From GCA-2719315 sp964448645 (GTDB lineage: Bacteria; Bacteroidota; Bacteroidia; Flavobacteriales; Flavobacteriaceae): a stretch of 13,386 nucleotides of DNA. Where the stretch lies: positions 1 to 13,386 of the forward strand of contig CAYUZY010000052.1 of the NCBI GenBank assembly GCA_964448645.1, in the 5' to 3' direction. The notes beneath the pieces were generated by a model. It made no database searches, was not told where the DNA came from, and was given only the letters and a program-made list of their open reading frames with translations. This document shows positions 8,301 to 13,386 of the stretch, piece after piece (positions within the stretch are counted from its first letter, which is position 1; every line of letters begins with the position of its first letter). The position numbers and the translations under genes are program-made.

Positions 8301-9701
8301 TGAAATATCCCTTATATCATTACTTAAAATACCTGATTGACCAATTTTATTAGGATCTAATCTGTTTAGATTATTACTAGGGGGACTGTTTTGGTTATTA
8401 GAAATAAAAAAATTAGAAGTTAGATCATCTAAAGTAGTTTTATCTGGATTTGATTCAGCCAAATCTTGGATAGCAATAATATTTCTTACATTTTGTGTTT
8501 GAGCTCCTCTATTAGTTACCCATACTTCAATTCTGTTAATCTGAACTCCTGAGTTAATGTAAGGATATGTTTTTAAAGACTGATCGTAATTATCCCTAAA
8601 ATATTGTGACAAAAAATAATGTCTATCCTCCTCATAATCTAGAGCAAAAACACTAAATTCTTGAATGGTCCCTCCTCCTTGAGTAGTTATATTTTGTGAC
8701 TGTGATCTTTGCTCTGAAAAAATTCCAGATACTTCCGTTTTTCCAAATTTTAAATCTGCTCTTACTCCAAATAAGCTTTGAGCTCCTTGAATTAAATTAC
8801 TATTTATTGGCATGCTAATATTCCCAATATCAATGTTTTGAATAATTGCATCTTCTGTGACTTTACCTTTTAAATAATCAGAAACTTGATTTCCTATTTG
8901 ACCCCTTGAACTAGGCAAATTATTAAAATTATTTTTTAACTGTTGAATTCTTCTTTTTGTTTCTTCAATAGTGTTTTTAGAATCACCTATATTATTTAAA
9001 CTTTGAATTTTATTGTTTAATCTACTAAAAGCAGCATTTTCTAGATCACCAATATCTGGAGGATTAAATTGAATTTTAACTAGATTTTGAAAATCAAATG
9101 TGGATTCAGTATCATAATTAGCAGTAATCTGAAGTCTATCGCCTATTTTTCCTAAAATACTTAAGCTTATTCTTTGATCAAAATCAAAACCAAAATTTTT
9201 CCTGTCTCTAGGAGAAGTAGCTGGATTATCATTTTTTTGATATCTAATTCCTAAATCTATACCAATAGAACCTTGCGGAGAAATATCAATTAAATTTTTA
9301 CCTAAAAATGACTGGAAAAAATTTTTATTTACATATGATTCCGGAAGAAGATTTTTTTGAATATCATCAATATTTTTTCCTTTACCACTAAGAGCTACTA
9401 TTTTATCTTTAAAATATTTTCTTAATTGTTTTTTTAGAACTAAGACTTCAAATTCTTCAACACTTAAAACTAATGGATAAGTTATTGGATAATCTCCAAC
9501 CTCAGAGGAAATGATATATTTATTTAATTCAGAATTATAAATATATTTTTCTTCTATATTTTTTAAGTCATCAAATCCAAAATTATTTAAATCATATGTT
9601 TTTTGAGCAAAAGAAAACCTGGCTGAAAAAACAACAAAAAATATTAATAAAATATAATTTTTCAGCAATCTATAATTACCACCATAAATTGATTCAATCA
9701 A
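2382..9701 (-). CDS. sprA: SprA, giant outer-membrane translocon of the type IX secretion system
   Basis: SprA (Sov in Porphyromonas) forms the very large outer-membrane beta-barrel through which type IX substrates leave; in gliding flavobacteria it is also needed for surface adhesin export. The 2439 residues agree with the roughly 2,400 of known SprA. An N-terminal signal peptide (hydrophobic core about 16-27, likely cut near FSFA-Q, residue 32) leads to family signatures: GIDLGIRYQKNDNP (147-160), ANYDTESTFDFQNLVKI (194-210), ISMPINSNLIQGAQSLFG (from 295), FGRIIFPSVQPFGEF (about 669-683), GGDGIAIGAFNVPRGSVRV (about 739-757), NVYIDDFEGAQ (about 910-920) and CGEVWFNELRISG (about 1572-1584). 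The C-terminal half is strand-rich and ends in the barrel closing strand IRSGITIRYNFGK. There is no ATG start: TTG at 9701 (6 bp after ruvA) or TTG at 9668 (residue 12), which would give a more typical signal peptide. No in-frame ATG occurs before residue 297. The reading frame is otherwise intact. Confidence 0.97.
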   Translation of the reverse strand: MIESIYGGNYRLLKNYILLIFFVVFSARFSFAQKTYDLNNFGFDDLKNIEEKYIYNSELNKYIISSEVGDYPITYPLVLSVEEFEVLVLKKQLRKYFKDKIVALSGKGKNIDDIQKNLLPESYVNKNFFQSFLGKNLIDISPQGSIGIDLGIRYQKNDNPATSPRDRKNFGFDFDQRISLSILGKIGDRLQITANYDTESTFDFQNLVKIQFNPPDIGDLENAAFSRLNNKIQSLNNIGDSKNTIEETKRRIQQLKNNFNNLPSSRGQIGNQVSDYLKGKVTEDAIIQNIDIGNISMPINSNLIQGAQSLFGVRADLKFGKTEVSGIFSEQRSQSQNITTQGGGTIQEFSVFALDYEEDRHYFLSQYFRDNYDQSLKTYPYINSGVQINRIEVWVTNRGAQTQNVRNIIAIQDLAESNPDKTTLDDLTSNFFISNNQNSPPSNNLNRLDPNKIGQSGILSNDIRDISKVKSGFNEIGQKVREGFDYVVLESARKLNPREYTFHPQLGYISLNQRLSNDEILGVAFQYTYLGKVYQVGEFANGDNPSTVVNYNQNQSIVENNNLIVKMLKSSVTDVKQPIWDLMMKNIYNIGAFQLSEEGFRLNILYSDPSPINYLSPVENSIWPENLDKQILLNTFDLDRLNKYQDLAPRGDGFFDYVPGITIDPKFGRIIFPSVQPFGEFLFKILDDPNSSEENYNSQITYNENQKKYVFKEMYSSTKAAALESSEKNKFQLKGRYKSEGGDGIAIGAFNVPRGSVRVSAGGRLLQEGIDYIVNYEIGRVKILDEGLKASNIPIKISVENNSFFNQQNKRFSGVNILHTINEKMSVGATLVNLSENPLTQKANYGTEPVNNSMIGFNTNFSTEVPFLTRLVNLYPTIDSEVKSQISFRAEMASLIANNPRNTEINGESNVYIDDFEGAQTNIDIKGFSSWSLSSVPDKFFKGSDKEGIENGEGRSKLAWYTIDPIFYGNNPPSGINNNDISDNKTITIFIKEIFPEQDLVQGATTVQNTFDLAYYPNEKGPYNNSTLESYNIDSKNNWAGIMRPLSSTNFEQTNVEFIEFWLLDTFSEIETSNEDLGYLVFHLGNISEDILKDGRKQFENGLPGGDDLRPTYLTHWGKVPASQSILYAFNTEEIDRPLQDIGLDGLTDLEEKDIYTNGKLNDPAGDNYTFYVQAEGNILDRYKNYNGTQGNTPLAFSNTDRGNTTEPDTEDINRDQSMNTIESYFQYKIPINKKMEVGDHPFVTDVRDNVTVDTPNGDQIKTRWIQFKIPILKEYYQNNRFSKYFNSINSINDLRSIRFMRMILTEFDTNVVFRFGTLDLVRGDWRTYNKSLNKEIISTQETTVDISTVNILENENRIPINYVLPPEIEREQINNNNTIIRQNEQSLSFRICDLQPMDSRGIYKSVDLDIRQYSKLKMFLHAESIKGYPKLPGEGIKDDFDKRIVAFIRMGSDYKDNYYQIEVPLKPTEYSESNPNKLSSDQVWIPDSNSIDISIDLLLKLKAAALEKLIYNKAIYYDEDLNLINEFTPISTLPGRKKYKLSIKGNPSLGSIKTIMIGLKNPSVALGDELCGEVWFNELRISGIDSKGGWAAVGSMDGNLADFANFSASGRYSTIGFGSIDQSPNQRSRDELVQYDIVSNFNLGQLMPKKWGIEVPLNYSSGETILTPEYDPFYQDLKLKDRIETSTRSGQRDSIKKQSISYTSRKSINLIGVRKLDNGLSKNRFYSPENFNFSYAYNEKKHRDYEVAKQNETVLLLGANYAYNFSPINFIPFNKLNLSESEKPYWQWLKEINFNLIPNSISITSNINRNLNSQRFREVFLEGVDASNQLSLPELQQQNFLFDWTYSLNHNLTKSLRFTFNSSTSNIIRSEMDDSSDIFISKPKEIWEGIWNTGEPDRHFQSISLNYKIPLNLIPILSFLDIDYTYSGDFSWQRGSEALANVKNDKGQTLGVVNQIQNANTKSVNGSVSFKKLYSLLNLNKDNKKKNDGFKKTLVRVVDLLSKLRRIQINYTENNGTVLPGYLPSVGFAGSIKPTLGFTLGSQADIRYEAAKKGWLTDFSNFNQPITEVHNNKFTLSGQFSPFKSLVIDINSERSYSENINENYIIDKLFYFSQNSNLYGNYANSIVLIKTAFRNSDINKDINFNNFRKYRPVIAKRLSEESALNLNQLNNSSYPEGYGKNQQDVLINSFIAAYSGQDPEKINLNPIRKIPIPNWNLKFTGLMNIKSFKKKFNRFSFTHGYRASYTINNFQTNFNYNPENPFELDNSGNIIPEILYSNVNLVEQFNPLIRLDIELKNSFKLLADFKKDRALSLSHDNNLLTESIGDEYTLGLGYRLKDVRFRTSFGGKKITLKGDLNIKADFSYRNNITVLRNLEYDNNQVTAGQKLMSIKITADYAISKNITSLFFYDHNFSKFAISTAFPQTSIRSGITIRYNFGK

Positions 9702-9707
9702 ATAAAT

Positions 9708-10289
9708 CTATAATTTATTCAAGGCTTCCTTGATAAGCTCTTCTATAGAACTATCTGGAGAGCTTTGAATTATGTTATCAATCACTTTTTCAGACTGTCT
9801 TCTTGAATAACCAAGGACCTCTAAAGCTGATAACGATTCTTCTTTGATTGTATTGTTTTTTATATCAGGAATTTCATCACTTTCAAAAAGATTAAACATT
9901 TTATCTTTTAACTCAATTATAACTCGTTGGGCTGTTTTTAATCCAATTCCTTTAATTGATTTTATTGTCTCTACATTTTCTGAAACAATTGCCTTTTGAA
10001 TGCTACTAGGATCCAAAGAAGACAACATAGTTCTTGCAGTACTAGCTCCAATACCCGAAACAGAGATTAAAAGTCTAAAAACATCTCTTTCAAAAGTTGA
10101 AAAAAAACCATAAAGAGTATGAGAATCTTCCTTAATCTGAAGATGAGTATATAATTTTATTTTTTCTTCAGAGCTTATTTGAGAATATGTATTTAAAGAT
10201 ATATTTACTTCATAACCTAAACCAGTACAGTCTATAACTAAATGTGTAGGATTCTTTTCAACTAATCTGCCAATAATTTGAGTAATCAT
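9708..10289 (-). CDS. ruvA: Holliday junction branch migration protein RuvA
   Basis: RuvA tetramers bind four-way DNA junctions and load the RuvB motor for branch migration during recombination repair. All three domains are visible in 193 residues: the N-terminal OB fold (1-63, opening MITQIIGRLVEK, with GLGYEV at 23-28), the tandem helix-hairpin-helix DNA-binding domain (SVSGIGASTA at 76-85 and SIKGIGLKTAQRV at 111-123), and the C-terminal RuvB-contacting domain (about 148-193, with ALEVLGYSRRQ at 155-165), after a short flexible linker. It starts at ATG 10289, 9 bp after maeB, and ends 6 bp before the sprA TTG at 9701, so the three genes probably share a transcript. ruvB and ruvC are not here. 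Adjacency of ruvA and sprA fits the usual flavobacterial order as I recall it. Confidence 0.97.
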   Translation of the reverse strand: MITQIIGRLVEKNPTHLVIDCTGLGYEVNISLNTYSQISSEEKIKLYTHLQIKEDSHTLYGFFSTFERDVFRLLISVSGIGASTARTMLSSLDPSSIQKAIVSENVETIKSIKGIGLKTAQRVIIELKDKMFNLFESDEIPDIKNNTIKEESLSALEVLGYSRRQSEKVIDNIIQSSPDSSIEELIKEALNKL

Positions 10290-10298
10290 TTTATTAAT

Positions 10299-12569
10299 TT
10301 ATTTTTTTTTGAATTGTGCATCAATAACTGCTACAGCAGACATGTTTACAATTTCTTCTACAGAAGCCCCTAACTGAATTACATGAACTGGTTCACTTAA
10401 ACCTAATAAAATTGGACCAATTGACAAAGCTTCATTTAATTCTTTAATTATCTTATATGTGATATTTGCCGAATCTAAATTTGGTAAAATTAAAGTATTT
10501 ACTTTTTTGTTTTTTAGCGATGAAAAAGGAAATCTTTTATCTAATAACTTTTTATTTAATGCAAAATCTGATTGTATTGGTCCATCAACTATAATTTCAG
10601 GAGATGTTCTATGTAAAATTTCAACGGCTTCACTTACTTTATTAGATTGAGGGAATTTTGAAGATCCAAAATTAGAAAATGAAAGCATTGCAAGAATAGG
10701 TTTTATTCCAAACATTTCTACAACTTTAGCTGTCATTTTAGCTATTGTTGCTAATTCTTGTGCTGAAGGATCTACATTTAAAGTGGTATCTGATATAAAT
10801 ATTGGTCCGATCTTGGTTAACATTAAATTTGTAGCGGCCACTCTTTTTATACTTTTTGCCTTTGGAATTGTTTCTAGAATTGGTTTTATAACAGAAGGAT
10901 AATTTCTAGAATAACCTGATATCATTGCATCAGCATCTTTATTTTTTATCATCATAGCTGCAAAATAATTTCTTTCTCTCATTAACTTTTTTGCATCATA
11001 CTTAGTATAACCTCTTCTTTTTTGGTCTTTCCAAAATACTTTAGAATATATTTTTCTTCTTTTTGATTCTCTCCTTTCTTTAGGATCAATTATTTGAACA
11101 TCTGTTTCAAAATTAATAGTCTGTTTAAGATCCTCTATAATTTCTCTATTTCCTAAAAGGATAGTTTCAGCAATTCCTTCTTCTTGAACAATTTGTGCAG
11201 CTTTAAGTACATCCAATTGATCTGCTTCAGCAAAAACAAGTCTTTTAGGTTCACTTTTAGCTCTGTCGTGAATAAGTCTAACAATTTTTTGATTACTTCC
11301 TAGCCTAGATTCTAAATCTTCCTTATATCTATTCCAATCTTTAATTGGTTTTGTGGCAACACCTGATTTCATAGCTGCTTTAGCAACTGCTAGTGGTACA
11401 TTTGAAATTAATCTAGGATCAAATGGTTTAGGAATTATGTAATTTCTCCCAAAACTCAAGCTAGTTACTCCATAAGCTATATTTACTTGCTCTGGAACAG
11501 ACTCTTTTGCTAAATCAGCCAAAGCTTTTACTGCAGCCATCTTCATTTCTTCATTAATCTTGGTGGCTCTTACATCTAGAGCTCCTCTAAAAATAAAAGG
11601 AAACCCTAAAACATTATTAACCTGATTTGGATGGTCAGATCTTCCTGTAGCCATAATTATATCTTTTCTTGTACTACAAGCTAAATCATAATCTATTTCT
11701 GGATCAGGATTTGCCATTGCAAAAACAATAGGATCTTTTGCCATAGATTTTAACATAGTAATACTTAGAATATCTGATTTTGATAAACCAATAAAAACAT
11801 CTGCATTTTTTATTGAATCTTTTAAATTATTTAAGTTCCTGTCAGTTGCAAAAGGTATTTTCTCTTCACTTATTTCTTTTCTATCACTTCTTATTACACC
11901 TTTACTATCTAGCATAACAATATTTTCTTTTTTTGCACCCAGAGCCATGTATAATTTTGTACAAGATATTGCAGCTGCTCCTGCTCCTGAAACTACAATA
12001 TTAACTTTATCTATTTCTTTATTAGCAATTTCTAAAGCATTAATAAGAGCTGCACATGAAATTATTGCTGTACCATGTTGATCATCATGCATAACTGGTA
12101 TATCCAGTTCTTCTTTAAGTCTTTTCTCTATATCAAAAGCTTCAGGAGCTTTAATATCTTCCAAGTTTATTCCTCCAAATGTTGGAGCAATTGATTTTAC
12201 TGCTTCAACAAATTTATCAGGGTCTTTGGCATCTATTTCAATATCAAAAACATCAATATCTGCAAAAATTTTAAATAATAAGCCTTTACCTTCCATCACA
12301 GGTTTTGATGCCAAAGGCCCAATATCTCCTAATCCTAGTACAGCTGATCCATTAGTTATTACAGCAACTAAATTTCCTTTGTTAGTATATTTATATACCT
12401 CTTTCTTTTCTTTATCAATTTCAAGACAAGGAAGAGCAACTCCTGGAGAATAGGCTAAAGCTAAATCTCTTTGAGATCGATATGGTTTTGTAGGAACAAC
12501 CTCCGTTTTGCCAGGCTTAGGTTTTGCATGATAAACTAAAGCTTCTCTTCTTTGTTTTTGTTTTTTCAT
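10299..12569 (-). CDS. maeB: NADP-dependent malic enzyme fused to a phosphotransacetylase-like domain (MaeB type)
   Basis: Decarboxylates malate to pyruvate with reduction of NADP, linking the TCA cycle to pyruvate and supplying NADPH. It is 756 residues, the normal length for the fused MaeB form. The malic N domain carries LAYSPGVA (38-45, catalytic Y40) and GPLASKPVMEGK (84-95, catalytic K95). Metal ligands are expected at E137 and D138 in GINLEDIKAP and at D163 in MHDDQHGT. The dinucleotide-binding Rossmann loop is VVSGAGAAA (192-200). From about residue 425 the protein is a phosphotransacetylase-like domain; in studied MaeB enzymes this half does not make acetyl phosphate and instead mediates allosteric control by acetyl-CoA. 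It starts at ATG 12569 and lies 9 bp upstream of ruvA. NADP preference is inferred from the family architecture, not from a residue I could verify. Confidence 0.95.
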   Translation of the reverse strand: MKKQKQRREALVYHAKPKPGKTEVVPTKPYRSQRDLALAYSPGVALPCLEIDKEKKEVYKYTNKGNLVAVITNGSAVLGLGDIGPLASKPVMEGKGLLFKIFADIDVFDIEIDAKDPDKFVEAVKSIAPTFGGINLEDIKAPEAFDIEKRLKEELDIPVMHDDQHGTAIISCAALINALEIANKEIDKVNIVVSGAGAAAISCTKLYMALGAKKENIVMLDSKGVIRSDRKEISEEKIPFATDRNLNNLKDSIKNADVFIGLSKSDILSITMLKSMAKDPIVFAMANPDPEIDYDLACSTRKDIIMATGRSDHPNQVNNVLGFPFIFRGALDVRATKINEEMKMAAVKALADLAKESVPEQVNIAYGVTSLSFGRNYIIPKPFDPRLISNVPLAVAKAAMKSGVATKPIKDWNRYKEDLESRLGSNQKIVRLIHDRAKSEPKRLVFAEADQLDVLKAAQIVQEEGIAETILLGNREIIEDLKQTINFETDVQIIDPKERRESKRRKIYSKVFWKDQKRRGYTKYDAKKLMRERNYFAAMMIKNKDADAMISGYSRNYPSVIKPILETIPKAKSIKRVAATNLMLTKIGPIFISDTTLNVDPSAQELATIAKMTAKVVEMFGIKPILAMLSFSNFGSSKFPQSNKVSEAVEILHRTSPEIIVDGPIQSDFALNKKLLDKRFPFSSLKNKKVNTLILPNLDSANITYKIIKELNEALSIGPILLGLSEPVHVIQLGASVEEIVNMSAVAVIDAQFKKK

Positions 12570-12625
12570 ACCTTATTTCTATATCTAAGATACTAAATCC
12601 ATATTCAGTAGAAAATTAATCCAAA

Positions 12626-12904
12626 CTACCTGCAACATTCATCTAAATCTATTTCGAGATCTTTTACTCCATAAGGAGAATTATCAACTTTCACTAAAAA
12701 TTTTCTTCTTTCAGTCCTTTTTATTGATATAATTTCATATTGTAATTTTGTCATTCTTTTATATAAAATATCTGTGCAATCCTCAGGTGATTCACAATCA
12801 ATAATTTTACTTTCTATTTTTTGATTGTCTTTTTTATCCTTTTTATTGTTTATGTTATTACAACTTGAGTAGATAATAATTATAAATAATAGAAAAAATC
12901 TCAT
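12626..12904 (-). CDS. Small putative lipoprotein of unknown function
   Basis: A 92-residue protein that I do not recognise. A hydrophobic N-terminus (residues 3-13) ends in YSSC, so C15 is a plausible lipidation site, although tyrosine at -3 is not the canonical lipobox residue. An Asn/Lys/Asp-rich tether (16-32) follows. The rest is a small domain with four cysteines: C37 and C43 in CESPEDC, and C90-C91 in the terminal ECCR. These could form two disulfides in the periplasm. Acidic residues are absent directly after C15, unlike Bacteroidota surface-export signals, so a periplasm-facing location is more likely than the cell surface (weak inference). It starts at ATG 12904, 27 bp after the terminator of the SusD-type gene, and ends 56 bp before maeB. 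No clear promoter was found. The signal peptide and placement support a real gene. Confidence 0.7.
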   Translation of the reverse strand: MRFFLLFIIIIYSSCNNINNKKDKKDNQKIESKIIDCESPEDCTDILYKRMTKLQYEIISIKRTERRKFLVKVDNSPYGVKDLEIDLDECCR

Positions 12905-12931
12905 TATATATTTATTTGAAAAGTTTAAAAT

Positions 12932-12970
12932 AAAAAAAAACCATGAGATAAAATTAATTACCTCATGGTT
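12932..12970 (-). terminator. Intrinsic terminator after the SusD-type gene
   Basis: The minus strand forms a perfect 9-bp stem, AACCATGAG (12970-12962) with CTCATGGTT (12947-12939). It can extend by four more pairs, the first a G-T wobble, to leave a 6-nt loop. A run of T follows directly (12938-12932), then more T-rich sequence. It starts 26 bp after the SusD-type stop codon and is the clearest transcription boundary in the window, separating the nutrient-uptake gene from the lipoprotein-maeB-ruvA-sprA series. On the plus strand the hairpin has no equally good T-run, so the direction is minus. Confidence 0.88.
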
Positions 12971-12996
12971 AAAAGTATTTTAGGTTTTACTTTTTT

Positions 12997-13386
12997 TTAA
13001 TAATTAGAATCTTGAGTTAAAGTTGCAGCTCCATCTAACTGTGAATTATCAATTGCCTCTTGAGGAATTGGATAATACTCATTTTTAGGAAACTCAAAAT
13101 TTGCATTATTTAAATAGATTCTGTACTGCTTTTCGAAGTTAACATACTTTGTTAAAACCTCATTTTGAACTCCCCATCTTTGAAGATCAAAGAAACGGTG
13201 TCCTTCACCAGCAGTTTCCATTCTATTCTCATGTCTTACAGCTTTTCTTGCAACATTTTTATCTGTCCAAGCAGCAGTATAAAGACCTGTGTTATAATTA
13301 GCAGCAGGATTAGAAGTAGTAGTATAATCACCTCTAGCTGCTCCTTGAATCGCTTCTGGAACAAATCCATCAGGATTAGCAGCTCT
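12997..13386 (-). CDS. SusD/RagB family nutrient-binding outer-membrane lipoprotein, 5' part missing
   Basis: C-terminal 129 residues of a SusD/RagB-type protein, the surface lipoprotein that sits as a lid on a SusC-type TonB-dependent transporter and helps capture glycans or peptides. The frame is open from the window end at 13386 to TAA at 12997. The family C-terminal signature is clear: AVRHENRMETAGEGHRFFDL followed directly by QRWG, then EYYPIPQEAIDNS about 37 residues later, and a short tail ending DSNY. Full-length relatives are about 450-600 residues, so most of the gene, its signal peptide and probably the susC partner lie beyond the window. GC in the 120 bases nearest the edge is about 40% by hand count, higher than most of sprA, with mainly T-ending codons for Ala, Thr, Pro and Gly; this is compatible with high expression. 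The substrate cannot be inferred. Confidence 0.93.
   Translation of the reverse strand, partial: RAANPDGFVPEAIQGAARGDYTTTSNPAANYNTGLYTAAWTDKNVARKAVRHENRMETAGEGHRFFDLQRWGVQNEVLTKYVNFEKQYRIYLNNANFEFPKNEYYPIPQEAIDNSQLDGAATLTQDSNY

Noticed and set aside
12226..12453. Plus-strand open frame opposite maeB, and a similar one at 10459-10650
   Set aside because: Each is antisense to conserved malic enzyme or phosphotransacetylase-like sequence and has no family resemblance of its own.
12571..12625. TAGTTTGG in the region before maeB as a promoter box
   Set aside because: It is one base short of the TAnnTTTG spacing, and no second element at a convincing distance before the maeB start could be found.

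Overview
The window is AT-rich (roughly 30% GC by eye) and almost entirely coding, with every supported gene on the minus strand. Gene content and order point to a Bacteroidota member, most likely Flavobacteriia. The evidence is a full-length SprA (type IX secretion translocon) next to ruvA, gcvH and a VanZ-like gene, a Bacteroidota-style TonB, a SusD/RagB family gene, and TATATTTG boxes matching the Bacteroidota -7 promoter consensus TAnnTTTG. A streamlined or marine lineage is possible but not shown.

In transcription order (high to low coordinates): the window opens inside a SusD/RagB-type nutrient-binding lipoprotein gene (13386-12997, 5' part missing) that ends at a strong intrinsic terminator (12970-12932). 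Next is a small unrecognised lipoprotein (12904-12626). Then comes a tight same-strand series: maeB-type malic enzyme fused to a phosphotransacetylase-like domain (12569-10299), ruvA (10289-9708), the 7.3-kb sprA gene (9701-2382), gcvH (2336-1956), a VanZ-like membrane protein overlapping gcvH by 4 bp (1959-1600), a TonB energy transducer (1547-843), and ctaB/cyoE heme o synthase (from 805, running off the window start after 268 codons).

Functionally this mixes housekeeping with envelope biology. MaeB supplies pyruvate and NADPH, RuvA serves Holliday-junction processing, GcvH carries the lipoyl group of glycine cleavage, and CtaB makes heme o for terminal oxidases. SprA is the outer-membrane channel of type IX secretion and gliding. 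TonB energises outer-membrane receptors such as the SusC partner expected upstream of the SusD gene. The order maeB-ruvA-sprA-gcvH-vanZ-tonB-ctaB resembles what I recall from flavobacterial chromosomes, so it is probably vertically inherited core sequence and not an island.

No tRNA, rRNA, CRISPR, insertion sequence or phage gene was seen, and no gene-free stretch reaches 300 bases. I found no convincing undescribed system. Points worth a second look are the absence of an ATG start for sprA (only TTG candidates), a charged helical segment early in SprA, TTG/TGA overlap coupling of the VanZ-like gene, in-frame triplet-repeat tracts in tonB, recurring TATATTTG boxes before gcvH and ctaB, and the cysteine-containing orphan lipoprotein.
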